DNA of 64,000 bases from Pseudomonas sp. UBA1879 (lineage in GTDB: Bacteria; Pseudomonadota; Gammaproteobacteria; Pseudomonadales; Pseudomonadaceae). Position numbers and translations under genes: made by a program. The stretch covers positions 1-64,000 of the forward strand of contig NZ_DDHJ01000015.1 of assembly GCF_002338065.1 (NCBI RefSeq), given 5' to 3'. Every line of letters begins with the position of its first letter. Position 1 is the first letter of the stretch. Under the pieces are notes generated by a model. It was not told the DNA's origin and ran no database searches. It was given only the letters and a program-made list of their open reading frames with translations. Below, piece by piece: positions 34,114-43,226 of this stretch.

Positions 34114-35052
34114 TCAGGCCTGGCGGAATACGAGGGCTTTAAGGCCGCCGTCAGGGTCGATGTCGGCGAATTCGGGCGGGTTGTCCAGTCGCTGTTCGAA
34201 GCGCAGGCCCGGCGCTTCCTGCGTCACCCCTTCGATCAGGAAATCCGCCCCCAGCGCCGGATCGTTCATGCAGGCCAGCACGGTGCCGTTCGGCGTCAAC
34301 AGCTCGGGCAGTTTGCGCAGCACGCGCTGGTAATCCTTGGTCAGCAGAAAGCTGCCTTTCTGAAACGACGGCGGGTCGATGATCACCAGATCGTACGGCC
34401 CGCCGCTTTTCACCTTGCCCCAGGATTTGAACAGCTCGTGGCCGAGGAAGCTGACGCGGCTCAGGTCGTGGCCGTTCAGGCGATGGTTGTCACGGCCCCG
34501 GCTCAATGCCGCCCGTGACATGTCCAGATTGACCACGGATGCCGCGCCACCCTCGATAGCGGCCACCGAAAAGCCGCAGGTATAGGCGAACAGGTTCAGC
34601 ACACGCTTGCCTGAGGCATTGGCCCGCACCCAGTCGCGGCCATGGCGCATGTCGAGGAACAACCCGGTGTTTTGCTTTTTGCCGAAATCCACGCGGTACC
34701 GCAGGCCTCCCTCGGTCAGCGTCCACTCGTCCGGTATCTCGCCGAGCAGGGTTTCAGTGTGGCTGTCCGGCAGGTAGCGATGTTGCAGGAGCAACGTATG
34801 GGCCTGACTCGCCTGCCAGGCCGGCGTCTGCGTCAGAGCCGTCAGCACGCGTTTCAGCGCATCGAGGTCGTCAACGGCCGGTTCCTTGAACAACGACACC
34901 AACACCACGCCCTGCATCCAGTCCACCGTCAGTTGCTCAAGGCCCGGCCAGCGCCGTCCGCGGCCATGGAACAGGCGCCGGGTTTCAGCGGGGGCAGGGG
35001 CGAGGGCGGCGAGCAGGTGCGCGTGGAGGGTGTTCAGTGCGTCGGCGTTCAT
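34114..35052 (-). CDS. Class I SAM-dependent methyltransferase (RlmI/RlmK-like)
   Basis: This 312-residue protein has the SAM-binding motif VLNLFAYTCGFSVAAIEGGA and the catalytic-region motif IIDPPSFQKGSF, as in the rRNA cytosine/guanine methyltransferases RlmI and RlmK. It lacks their N-terminal PUA domain; instead a short N-terminal region (1-120) precedes the Rossmann fold. A nucleic-acid substrate, probably rRNA, is likely but not proven. Its stop lies 12 bases from the REPIN end. Confidence 0.87.
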   Translation of the reverse strand: MNADALNTLHAHLLAALAPAPAETRRLFHGRGRRWPGLEQLTVDWMQGVVLVSLFKEPAVDDLDALKRVLTALTQTPAWQASQAHTLLLQHRYLPDSHTETLLGEIPDEWTLTEGGLRYRVDFGKKQNTGLFLDMRHGRDWVRANASGKRVLNLFAYTCGFSVAAIEGGAASVVNLDMSRAALSRGRDNHRLNGHDLSRVSFLGHELFKSWGKVKSGGPYDLVIIDPPSFQKGSFLLTKDYQRVLRKLPELLTPNGTVLACMNDPALGADFLIEGVTQEAPGLRFEQRLDNPPEFADIDPDGGLKALVFRQA

Positions 35053-35163
35053 TCGAAGGGCAGAGGGTCGGCAGTGAGAAAGGTCGGCATTCTAAACCCA
35101 ATTCCGCACCGTGAATGATTATCCTGTGGGCCCTCGAACATCGCCTTTGTGAAGAAGACCACC

Positions 35164-35694
35164 ATGACCCCACCCCTGACGCTGCGCGACGCCCTTGATC
35201 ACGACATGCCCGCCGTGCAACGGATCTATGCCCACCATGTCATCCACGGCACGGCCAGTTTCGAGCTGGAGCCGCCGACCCTCGTTCAGATGCTGCAGCG
35301 TCGGGCCGACATTCGTGCCAACGGCTTGCCGTACGTCGTCGCCGAGGCAAACGGCGAGATCGTGGGTTATGCCTACGCGACGCTGTATCGGCCTCGTCCG
35401 GCGTACCGCTTCACTGTGGAAGACTCGGTCTACGTACGCGAGGGCATGGCCGGGTTGGGCATTGGCCAGCAGCTACTGGAGACGGTGATTCAGCGGTGCA
35501 CGGACGATGGTCGGCGGCAGATGGTGGCGATCATCGGCAACAGCGAAAACCTCGCCTCGGTGCGCCTGCACGAACGCCTCGGCTTTCGCACAGTGGGGGT
35601 GTTCGAATCCGTGGGCTTCAAGCATGGCCGCTGGCTCGACACCGTGATCATGCAGCGCGAGCTGGGCGAGGCGGGGCACAGCCTGCCGGTGTGA
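35164..35694 (+). CDS. GNAT N-acetyltransferase (phosphinothricin/methionine-sulfone type)
   Basis: This 176-residue GNAT enzyme has the acetyl-CoA loop GLGIGQQLLETVI and the family pattern ALDHDMPAVQRIYAHHVIHGTASFE at the N-terminus, then IIGNSENLASVRLHERLGF and GFKHGRWLDTVIMQREL. These features are typical of the Pat/MddA group, which acetylates methionine sulfone, methionine sulfoximine and phosphinothricin. ATG at 35164 is preferred; a GTG five codons upstream is possible. The natural substrate cannot be fixed by sequence. Confidence 0.9.
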   Translation: MTPPLTLRDALDHDMPAVQRIYAHHVIHGTASFELEPPTLVQMLQRRADIRANGLPYVVAEANGEIVGYAYATLYRPRPAYRFTVEDSVYVREGMAGLGIGQQLLETVIQRCTDDGRRQMVAIIGNSENLASVRLHERLGFRTVGVFESVGFKHGRWLDTVIMQRELGEAGHSLPV

Positions 35695-35703
35695 ACCCCA
35701 GCG

Positions 35704-36957
35704 CTACGGCACGCTGCTGGCGGCGATGGGTTTGACGTCTGCCGACTCGCCGTGTCGGCGGCCGGTCTCCGGCACGGCGACCCACAGCAGCACGAAGGCC
35801 ACCGCCGCAATCGCCGCCAGGGTGAGGAACGCGGCGTCGTAGCCCGCTTCGCGGATCACCAGCCCGGCCAGGCCATTGCTCAGCGCTGCACCGAGCCCGA
35901 ACACTGTGGAAATCGCCCCCAGGCTGACGTTGAACCGGCCGGTGCCATGGGTCAGGTCCTTGACCACCAGCGGCATCAACGCGCCGAACGCCCCGGCGCC
36001 GATGCCGTCGAGTAACTGCACGCTCACCAGCCAATACGGGTTGTCCGACAGCACATACAGCACGCCGCGCAATGGCAGGAAGATGAACCCCGCCAACAAC
36101 AGCGGCTTGCGTCCCCAGCTGTCGGCCTTGGCGCCCACCAGCCAGGCGACCGGGACCATGACCAGTTGCGCGGCGACGATGCAGGCGGAGGTCAGTGGTG
36201 TGGCGAGGTTGATGTCGATCTGTGACAGCTTTTGGCTGACCAGCGGCAACATGGCCGCGTTCGCCAGGTGAAACAAGCCACAGCAGATGGCGAAGACCAG
36301 CAGAGGCCGGTTGTGCAACAGCACGGACACGCCACTGGGTTGATCCTGGCCGTTCTCCTGTCGCGCATCGAACCCTCGGGCGACGTCATGATCGATCGCC
36401 GAGCCGTCGACGAAACTGACCGCGACGATGCTCGCCAGCGCCATGAACGCCATCAGGTAAAACACCGCAATCGGCCCGAACGCCCACGACAGCCCACCGG
36501 CCAGCAACGCGGCGCAAGCGTTACCGGCGTGGTTCCAGGTTTCATTACGGCCCGTCCGCCGGGTGAAGGCTTTGGGGCCGGTGATGCCAAGGGAAATGGC
36601 GGCGATGGCCGGGGCGAACACCGAGCCCGCGATGGCCCCCAAGCCCTGGGTGATCGCGACCCAAGTGAAGTCGTGGATGAACGGCAGGACCACGCAACTG
36701 GCGGTCACCAGCAGCGCGGCAATGACCACCACCATGCGTTTGCTGCGGGTGCGGTCAATCAGCGCACCCGCTGGCGTCTGGGTGACCAAAGCGGCTATAC
36801 CGGCAAGTGTCATGACCAGGCCGATGCTGGCCGGGTCCCATTTGTGCACCGCCAGCAGATAGATTGCCAGGTATGGCCCCAAGCCGTCGCGCACGTCGGC
36901 GAGAAAGAAATTCAGACCATCCAGCGAGCGGTTGTTACGGTGTTCGGAAGGAGTGTT
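35704..36957 (-). CDS. Major facilitator superfamily transporter
   Basis: This protein of about 417 residues has 12 predicted membrane helices, starting LNFFLADVRDGLGPYLAIYLL, with the MFS loop-2 region GALIDRTRSKRMVV. A short hydrophilic loop between helices 6 and 7 (DGSAIDHDVARGFDARQENGQDQ) separates the halves. No ATG lies before the first helix: the TTG at 36957 has GAGG six bases upstream and is my choice; a TTG at 36975 is the alternative. Substrate unknown. It is divergent from hemB with 238 bases between. Confidence 0.88.
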   Translation of the reverse strand, partial: NTPSEHRNNRSLDGLNFFLADVRDGLGPYLAIYLLAVHKWDPASIGLVMTLAGIAALVTQTPAGALIDRTRSKRMVVVIAALLVTASCVVLPFIHDFTWVAITQGLGAIAGSVFAPAIAAISLGITGPKAFTRRTGRNETWNHAGNACAALLAGGLSWAFGPIAVFYLMAFMALASIVAVSFVDGSAIDHDVARGFDARQENGQDQPSGVSVLLHNRPLLVFAICCGLFHLANAAMLPLVSQKLSQIDINLATPLTSACIVAAQLVMVPVAWLVGAKADSWGRKPLLLAGFIFLPLRGVLYVLSDNPYWLVSVQLLDGIGAGAFGALMPLVVKDLTHGTGRFNVSLGAISTVFGLGAALSNGLAGLVIREAGYDAAFLTLAAIAAVAFVLLWVAVPETGRRHGESADVKPIAASSVP

Positions 36958-37195
36958 CAAGGCTGGCCTCGCCAAATGGGTCGCGCAGCCAAGAGGGGCG
37001 CAGGCTGCTCACGATTAATGACCTGTCGAGCGCTGAATTCGTTCGACGCCGGGCGCCCGACTTTTGCGCGGACGACAATTGTCTTTATCGCCCCGATATT
37101 TGAATCCGGCGCGAGGCAGGCATAAGCTGCGCGCCATTAATGACGACCCGCGCTGTTCGTGTCGTCGTGTAGTCACTTTTCGATCAGGAACTGCC

Positions 37196-38170
37196 ATGTC
37201 CAGTCTGTTTCCCGCCGCCCGTCCACGTCGCCTGCGCAGCAACGGCAACTTTCGTACGCTGTTTCAGGAAACCGAACTCACGTTGAACGATCTGGTGTTG
37301 CCGATCTTCGTCGAGGAAGAGGTCGACGACTTCGTGCCCATCAACAGCATGCCGGGCGTCAGCCGCATTCCCGAGTCGAAGCTGGCACAGGAAGTCGAGC
37401 GCTATGCCCGCGCCGGGATCAAGTCGGTGATGACGTTCGGCGTCTCCCACCATCTGGACGCCAGCGGTAGCGACACCTGGCAGGAAAACGGTCTGGTCTC
37501 GCGCATCTCGCGCACCATCAAAGACGCTGTGCCGGACATGATCGTCATGTCCGACACCTGCTTCTGCGAATACACCGACCATGGCCACTGTGGCGTGATG
37601 CACGACGGCCACGTCGATAACGACGCCACCATCGAAAACCTGGGCAAGCAGGCGGTGATGGCTGCGCGCGCTGGCGCTGACGTGATTGCCCCGTCGGCGG
37701 CGATGGACGGTCAGGTTCGTGCCATCCGCGCTGCGCTGGATGCTGCCGGTTTCACGAATACGCCGATCATGGCCTATTCCACCAAATTCGCCTCGTCGCT
37801 CTACGGCCCGTTCCGCGAGGCCGGCGGCTCAGCGCTGAAAGGTGATCGCAAGACCTACCAGATGAACCCGATGAACCGTCGCGAAGCACTGCGTGAATCG
37901 CTGCTGGACGAAGCCGAAGGCGCCGATGCGCTGATGGTCAAACCCGCAGGCGCGTACCTGGACATCATCCGCGACATCCGCGAGGCGTCCAACCTGCCAT
38001 TGGCGGCGTATCAGGTCAGCGGCGAGTACGCGATGATCAAGTTCGGCGCCCAGGCTGGAGCCATTGATGAAGCCCGCGTCGTGCGCGAAACCCTCGGTTC
38101 GATCAAGCGTGCGGGCGCGGACCTGATCTTCACCTATTTCGCGATGGACCTGGCGCTGCAAGGGATCTGA
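37196..38170 (+). CDS. hemB: Delta-aminolevulinic acid dehydratase, Zn-binding type
   Basis: This 324-residue porphobilinogen synthase condenses two aminolevulinates in heme synthesis. Schiff-base lysines are K197 (YSTKFASS) and K249 (LMVKPAG). The metal site reads DTCFCEYTDHGHC with C122, C124 and C132, the three-cysteine Zn site of the E. coli/eukaryotic type. The well-known P. aeruginosa HemB instead has aspartates in these positions and uses Mg2+. If the main Pseudomonas HemB is encoded elsewhere, this is a second, Zn-dependent isozyme. I start at MSSLFPAARPRR; the frame extends 44 codons further upstream without support. Confidence 0.95.
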   Translation: MSSLFPAARPRRLRSNGNFRTLFQETELTLNDLVLPIFVEEEVDDFVPINSMPGVSRIPESKLAQEVERYARAGIKSVMTFGVSHHLDASGSDTWQENGLVSRISRTIKDAVPDMIVMSDTCFCEYTDHGHCGVMHDGHVDNDATIENLGKQAVMAARAGADVIAPSAAMDGQVRAIRAALDAAGFTNTPIMAYSTKFASSLYGPFREAGGSALKGDRKTYQMNPMNRREALRESLLDEAEGADALMVKPAGAYLDIIRDIREASNLPLAAYQVSGEYAMIKFGAQAGAIDEARVVRETLGSIKRAGADLIFTYFAMDLALQGI

Positions 38171-38188
38171 CGGCGCACGTGCATGAAT

Positions 38189-38280
38189 TGTGGGCGTGAG
38201 CTGGTTCACGAAGACGTCGGTGCACCTGAACGATTGTCTCAAGCCGGACGTGCGCATTCGTGAGCAAGCTCACTCCCACA
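38189..38280. repeat. Degenerate REPIN downstream of hemB
   Basis: Left arm TGTGGGCGTGAGCTGGTTCA and right arm CGTGAGCAAGCTCACTCCCACA are an imperfect inverted pair of the same family as 34014-34102. It begins 18 bases after the hemB stop. Confidence 0.75.
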
Positions 38281-38285
38281 GGGGC

Positions 38286-38366
38286 TGTCAGCCCTGATCA
38301 TTCAAGGAGTTATGTCAGCCCTGATCACTCCAAGGGGTATGTCAGTGCTGCCCATTCCGCGAGACG
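38286..38366. repeat. Three tandem 27-bp repeats
   Basis: Each unit begins TGTCAG: starts at 38286, 38313, 38340 and a partial fourth at 38367, exactly 27 bases apart. Units 1 and 2 share TGTCAGCCCTGATCA and differ mainly in the last third; unit 3 has diverged. The array lies directly behind the REPIN and just downstream of the LysR gene's stop at 38382. Confidence 0.85.
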
Positions 38367-38381
38367 TGTCAGCGTCGATTT

Positions 38382-39287
38382 TTACACCTGCCACGCCTTG
38401 CTGGCCTCCGTGAGCATTTCCTCGATCAACACGCTGAAGCGTTGACTCAACAGGCTCTGGGGACGATCTTCGGGCAGCAGCAGGTAGGTGGAAAATCTGA
38501 TTTGCGGCGCGAAAGGCCGGGTTTCGATGCCCATGTGCAGGTATTCGCGCGCGACCATCGGGCTGACGATGCTCACGCCCAAGCCCAATGCCACCAGCGA
38601 GCAGACCGTGGCGGCGTAGGGCGTCTCCAGTTTCAGCTTGCGGTGTTCTTTCTCCCCCGCGAACGCGCGGTCTACCCGGGTCCGGGAGCCATCGTTCATT
38701 GACAGCGAAATGAATTCCTCGCCATGCAGGTCCTCCGGTTTCACCGCGTCGAGCGCGGCGAGGCGGTGCCCTGTGGGGAACACACAGACCCCGGGCACGT
38801 CGCAAATCCTGCGGGTGCGCACGCCTGGCATGTCATCACCGACGTAAGACGCCAGGCCCACGTGACAGAACTGGGACGCTGCCCAATGCGCGACCATCGG
38901 CGAGTCGTTGGTGTGTATCGAGATCGCTGCCTCCGGATTCTCCTCCCGAAAACGCTGAATGACCCGCGGCAATAACGTCAGCGACAGCGACGGCACGGCC
39001 GCGATACGCAGTTGTCCGGTGCCGCCCTGGCGAATGTTTTGCGCCGATTTCTCCAGACTCTGCAACCCGATGAACGCGCGTTCGACATCGCCGAACAGCG
39101 CCGCGCCTTCATCGGTGGGCAGCAAACGGCCGCCGATACGTTCGAACAATTTGAACCCGCTGGCGCGTTCGAGCTGTGCGATCAGGCGGCTGATATTGGG
39201 TTGCGAGGTGTGCAGCGACTCGGCGGCGGCGGTCATCGAGCCGCTCAACATGACTGCACGGAACGCTTCGACTTGTTTGAAGTTCAT
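38382..39287 (-). CDS. LysR-family regulator (opine/amino-acid catabolic type)
   Basis: This 301-residue regulator has an N-terminal winged HTH (MNFKQVEAFRAVMLSGSMTAAAESLHTSQPNISRLIAQLE, 1-40) and a periplasmic-binding-protein-like effector domain (about 90-295). The N-terminus resembles the OccR/NocR group that controls opine use. I start at MNFKQVEAF, the conserved LysR start; 18 upstream codons are discarded. It is divergent from the importer/lyase operon at 39508, which it very probably controls. Confidence 0.93.
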   Translation of the reverse strand: MNFKQVEAFRAVMLSGSMTAAAESLHTSQPNISRLIAQLERASGFKLFERIGGRLLPTDEGAALFGDVERAFIGLQSLEKSAQNIRQGGTGQLRIAAVPSLSLTLLPRVIQRFREENPEAAISIHTNDSPMVAHWAASQFCHVGLASYVGDDMPGVRTRRICDVPGVCVFPTGHRLAALDAVKPEDLHGEEFISLSMNDGSRTRVDRAFAGEKEHRKLKLETPYAATVCSLVALGLGVSIVSPMVAREYLHMGIETRPFAPQIRFSTYLLLPEDRPQSLLSQRFSVLIEEMLTEASKAWQV

Positions 39288-39507
39288 GGCAGGCCATATC
39301 AATTCGGTATGAGCCACTACTGTATTGTCATTTGTTGGCATGGGCCAGAGGCTTTATAACGGTATCCGACATCGACTGTTCGCGCAGACGAACGCGATGC
39401 CTTGGCGCAATCACGCGCTGCACTTCTCGCTGCATCCTCTGCCCTTGAAATCGTTGCGTGGTGACGTCTTCGCTCGTCGCTGCGCGGGTCAAACACCAGG
39501 AGGCAAC

Positions 39508-40353
39508 ATGTCGTTTTCGTTGAAATCTTTCGCTCGCACCGTGGCTTTCTCATGGGTCTCCCTGGCGGGTCTGGCGCAGGTCCACGCCGCAGAGTTGCCC
39601 CCTGTGCCCGATGAGATCAAAGCCGCCGGGCAATTGCGCGCTGGCGTTCGTTGCGACCAGCCGCCCTATGGTTTCCAGAACAACAACGGCGAATTCGCCG
39701 GCGTCGAAGTCGAGATGTCCAAACAGATTGCCCTGTGGGCGCTGGGCTCCAAAGACAAAGTCACCTTCACCTGCGTCACCGCGGAAAACCGTGTGCCGCA
39801 CCTGTTGGGACGCAAGGTTGATTTCCTCATTGCGACCCTGGGCGTCACCCCCGAGCGTCAGCGTGTGATCGACTTCACCACGCCCTATCGCTGGGGCGCC
39901 AGTGACGTAGTGGTGAAGAAAGACAGCCCGATCAAGTCGATCAAAGACCTCAACGGCAAGACCCTTGCGACGCTGAAGGGCTCGGTGCAGGCCAAGTGGT
40001 TCGAGGACCACATGCCCGAGGTCAAGACCTTGCGCATGAACAGTGCTGCCGACGCCTTGCAGACCTTTCGCCAAGGCCGCGCCGATGCCTACACCCACGA
40101 CGCTGCCACCCTGGTGGTGGTCGCGGCGAACGACGGTGACGCCCGGTTGATCAACGAACCGTTCCAGATCTCCGACGCGGCCATTGGCGTGCGCAAAAAC
40201 GACGAAGCCTTCCGCGATTACCTGAGTGCTGCGGTGGCCAAAATGCACGAGGACAAACTGTTCCGCGGCTGGGTCCTGCAATACGTCCCGGAGAACATCC
40301 AGAGCTACTACCTGAGCGTGTTCGAACAGGCCAAGCCTGAAGAAAAACTCTGA
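39508..40353 (+). CDS. Periplasmic amino-acid-type substrate-binding protein
   Basis: This 281-residue protein has a signal peptide (MSFSLKSFARTVAFSWVSL, cleavage near VHAA-ELP) and an SBP_bac_3 fold (AAGQLRAGVRCDQPPYGFQNNNGEFAGVEVEM; FLIATLGVTPERQRVIDFTTPY). Such proteins bind polar amino acids or their derivatives. A perfect AGGAGG lies 5 bases before the ATG. It is first in a five-gene operon with two permeases, an argininosuccinate-lyase-like enzyme and an ATPase. Confidence 0.94.
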   Translation: MSFSLKSFARTVAFSWVSLAGLAQVHAAELPPVPDEIKAAGQLRAGVRCDQPPYGFQNNNGEFAGVEVEMSKQIALWALGSKDKVTFTCVTAENRVPHLLGRKVDFLIATLGVTPERQRVIDFTTPYRWGASDVVVKKDSPIKSIKDLNGKTLATLKGSVQAKWFEDHMPEVKTLRMNSAADALQTFRQGRADAYTHDAATLVVVAANDGDARLINEPFQISDAAIGVRKNDEAFRDYLSAAVAKMHEDKLFRGWVLQYVPENIQSYYLSVFEQAKPEEKL

Positions 40354-40365
40354 ACGGACGCGGTC

Positions 40366-41028
40366 ATGGATTTCGATCTCAATTACCTGGTGGCGCAATG
40401 GCCAGCCCTGCTCGACGGCGTGTTGATGACGCTGCGGGTGTCGCTGCTGGCCATCGCCTGCTCGCTGGCCATCGGCATCGTCGGCGGCGCGATACGCTCG
40501 TTTCGTATCCCACTGCTGTCGCACGTGGTTGTGCTGTACGTCGAACTGATCCGCAACACACCGATTCTGGTGCAGTTGTTTTTCATCTTCTACGGCCTGC
40601 CAGCCATCGGTCTGGAGCTGTCGCTGTTCTGGTCCGGCGTGGTCTGCCTGTCGCTCTGGGCAGGCGCCTATCAGGTGGAAAACATGCGCGGCGGGCTGGC
40701 CACGGTGGAGCACAAGATGCGCGAAGCAAGCATGGCCCTGAGCCTCAAGCCCCACCAGTACTTTTATCTGGTGGCCTTGCCGATCGCTTTTCGCACCAGT
40801 CTGCCAGCCGTGCTCAACACCGCCATTTCGCTGCTGAAGAACTCCTCGTATCTGCAAGCCATCGGTCTGGCTGAGCTGACATTTGTGGCGGTGGACCGCA
40901 TCGCCACGGATTTCCGCGCGATCGAGATGTTCAGTGCGATTTGCGTGATGTACCTGATCCTGGTGGCGATCCTGTCCTTGCTGACGGGGCGCTTGTCCGC
41001 TCACCTGCAACGGCCTTTCCGGCACTGA
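40366..41028 (+). CDS. Amino-acid ABC transporter permease 1 (HisM/GlnP-like)
   Basis: This 220-residue permease has about five hydrophobic segments and the polar amino-acid permease signatures ELIRNTPILVQLFFIFYGLP and EASMALSLKPHQYFYLVALPIAF (the EAA-like loop). It starts 12 bases after the binding-protein stop and forms the channel with the next gene product. Confidence 0.94.
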   Translation: MDFDLNYLVAQWPALLDGVLMTLRVSLLAIACSLAIGIVGGAIRSFRIPLLSHVVVLYVELIRNTPILVQLFFIFYGLPAIGLELSLFWSGVVCLSLWAGAYQVENMRGGLATVEHKMREASMALSLKPHQYFYLVALPIAFRTSLPAVLNTAISLLKNSSYLQAIGLAELTFVAVDRIATDFRAIEMFSAICVMYLILVAILSLLTGRLSAHLQRPFRH

Positions 41029-41034
41029 GGCCCC

Positions 41035-41712
41035 ATGAACTTTCTGATCGAAAACTGGGGCTTCGTGCTCAAGGGCTTGTGGATGACCGTGCGCCTGGCG
41101 CTGGTGATCCTGCTGTTCACCACGATCATTTCGACGGTGTTCGGCGTGCTCGCCACGCTGAAGAACCGGGTGTTGTGGTGGACGATTCACGGTTATGTCG
41201 AGCTGTTCCGGTCGATTCCGCTGATCGTCAACGTGTTTTTCATCTTCTTCGGCGCGCCGATGTTCGGCCTGGACCTGAGCCCGTTCGCGGCCGTGGTCAC
41301 CGGGCTGACGTTATGGGGCAGCGCCAATGGCATCGAAATCGTCCGCGGCGGGCTGGAGTCGGTGAACCGCCACCAGTGGAAAAGTGCCTGGACCCTGGGC
41401 CTGCGCCCCTGGCAGATCTACCTGCACGTGATCGCGCCGCAGTCGATGAAGGCCATTTTGCCGGCTTACACCGGGTTGCTGACCATGCTGGTGCAGGCCA
41501 CGTCGCTGGGGGCTTTGGTGGGCGTCAGCGAATTTCTCAAAGTCGGGCAGATCATCGTCGAGCGCTCCACGGTCATGACCGGCGTCAGCCCGGCCTTCGC
41601 GGTCTACGGCGCGGTGCTGCTGGTGTACTTCGTCATCTGTTCATTGCTGAGCTGGCTCAGCCGTTATCTCGAACGTCGCCTGGGTCGCCCGGCGATGCGC
41701 GCCACTCGTTAA
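41035..41712 (+). CDS. Amino-acid ABC transporter permease 2 (HisQ/GlnP-like)
   Basis: This 225-residue permease resembles the preceding one, with ELFRSIPLIVNVFFIFFGAP and KSAWTLGLRPWQIYLHVIAPQS as conserved segments. The 6-base gap to the first permease shows tight operon structure. Together they form a heterodimeric channel for the ligand delivered by the binding protein. Confidence 0.94.
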   Translation: MNFLIENWGFVLKGLWMTVRLALVILLFTTIISTVFGVLATLKNRVLWWTIHGYVELFRSIPLIVNVFFIFFGAPMFGLDLSPFAAVVTGLTLWGSANGIEIVRGGLESVNRHQWKSAWTLGLRPWQIYLHVIAPQSMKAILPAYTGLLTMLVQATSLGALVGVSEFLKVGQIIVERSTVMTGVSPAFAVYGAVLLVYFVICSLLSWLSRYLERRLGRPAMRATR

Positions 41713-41723
41713 GGGATGTGATC

Positions 41724-43226
41724 ATGCAAGAATCCAAAGTCAGTCGTCGCTTGAAAGAGGCCACCGCCCCCGAGGTCAACGAGTACATCTACCGACCTCG
41801 TCTGGAGGGGTTCGCCGATGGCTTCCTCAACCTGGGCAATGTCAACAAGGCGCACATCGTGATGCTCGCCGAGCAGGGCCTGATCCGAAGCGAACACGCG
41901 ACCGCCCTGGCCAAGGGCGTGCTGGATATGGAGGCAGCCGGTCCGGGCGTGGTCACCCTCGACCCTTCCCGTGAGGACGCCTATTTCAACTACGAAGCGC
42001 ACCTGATCGAGCAGATCGGCACCGACGTCGGCGGACGCCTGCACACTGGCCGCAGCCGCAATGACATCCTCGCGACCCTCGATCGCCTGCGTTGCCGCGA
42101 GGTGCTGATGACACTGATTGACGCGCTGATCCAGACCCGTCAGACGGCGCTGAACAACGCCGAGGTGTTCGCTGAAGTGGTGATGCCCGGCTACACCCAC
42201 CTGCAACCGGCGCAGCCCATCACCTATGGCTATTATCTGTCGGCGGTGGAGCAGGCCCTGGCGCGGGATTGCCAGCGCCTCACGCAGACGCTCGCCTCGA
42301 TGAATCAAAGCCCGCTGGGCGCCGCGGCGTTTGCCGGTACACCGTTCGATATCGACCGTGCGCGGACCGCCGAGCTGCTGGGCTTCGACGGCTTTGTAGA
42401 CAACGCGCTGGATGCCGTGGGCTCGCGGGATTTCATCCTCGAAAGCCTCTCGCACCTGAGCCTGCTGTCGGTGTTCTGGAGCCGGGTGGCGCAGGATTAC
42501 TTCGTCTGGAGCACCCATGAGTTCAGCTTGATCGACTTCCCCGACAGCGTCGCGGCCACGTCCAGCATCATGCCGCAGAAGAAAAACCCCACCGTACTGG
42601 AATACCTCAAGGGTCGCAGCGGCCACATCATCGGGTTGCTGATGGGCGCCAGCGTCACGGTCAAAGGCAGCAATTTCTCACACACCGGCGACGCCAACCG
42701 CGAAGGCACGCGCGGGTTCTGGGAGGCAGCGGAAGAGAGCGTGCGCTGTCTGAAGCTGCTGGAACTGGTGCTGCGCACCGCCACGCCGAATGTCGAACTG
42801 GCGGTGAAACGCGCCGGGGACGATTTCTCTACCGCCACCGGCCTGGCCGATCTGATCGTGCGCGAGGCCGATCTGTCGTTCCGCGAGGCCCATCACATCG
42901 TCGGCGCCGCTGTGCGCAGGGCCATGGACGCCGGGCTGCCTGCCCATCGAATCGACACTGGCATGGTCGACCTCTGTGCGATGGAGCAACTGGGGCATGC
43001 CCTGAATCTGCCCGCAGACAAGGTGCGCGAGTGCCTGGATCCCACCGCTAACGTGCAGTCCCGCGATTCCGCGGGCGGGCCGGCGCTGTCCTCATTACGC
43101 CCGAGCCTGGCCCGCGCCAATGCGCGGCTGCAGCAGGAGCGCCAAGCCAATCAGGCCCGGCGCGATCGCCTTTCGGCGGCTCAGGAACACCTTCAGGCGG
43201 CCACCCGCGCGCAGGCCGGCCTATGA
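41724..43226 (+). CDS. Argininosuccinate-lyase-like C-N lyase (fumarase superfamily)
   Basis: This 500-residue member of the aspartase/fumarase superfamily has HTGRSRND (H107), GYTHLQPAQP (H159) and the signature loop TSSIMPQKKNP (about 280-290) with the catalytic Ser. ArgH proteins usually have about 460 residues; this one carries a charged C-terminal tail of about 40 residues. It lies inside an ABC importer operon, not with argG or other arginine genes. Family relatives of this length include EDDS lyase, which splits N-substituted aspartates to fumarate. I infer that it degrades an imported N-substituted aspartate or argininosuccinate-like compound. Alternatively it is a second ArgH. Confidence 0.88.
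   Translation: MQESKVSRRLKEATAPEVNEYIYRPRLEGFADGFLNLGNVNKAHIVMLAEQGLIRSEHATALAKGVLDMEAAGPGVVTLDPSREDAYFNYEAHLIEQIGTDVGGRLHTGRSRNDILATLDRLRCREVLMTLIDALIQTRQTALNNAEVFAEVVMPGYTHLQPAQPITYGYYLSAVEQALARDCQRLTQTLASMNQSPLGAAAFAGTPFDIDRARTAELLGFDGFVDNALDAVGSRDFILESLSHLSLLSVFWSRVAQDYFVWSTHEFSLIDFPDSVAATSSIMPQKKNPTVLEYLKGRSGHIIGLLMGASVTVKGSNFSHTGDANREGTRGFWEAAEESVRCLKLLELVLRTATPNVELAVKRAGDDFSTATGLADLIVREADLSFREAHHIVGAAVRRAMDAGLPAHRIDTGMVDLCAMEQLGHALNLPADKVRECLDPTANVQSRDSAGGPALSSLRPSLARANARLQQERQANQARRDRLSAAQEHLQAATRAQAGL

Noticed and set aside
38260..38445. A 61-codon frame encoding a nine-residue repeat (VSPDHSRSY type)
   Set aside because: It starts with GTG inside the REPIN and runs antisense into the LysR gene; the repeat comes from the 27-bp DNA repeat, whose period is a multiple of three by chance.
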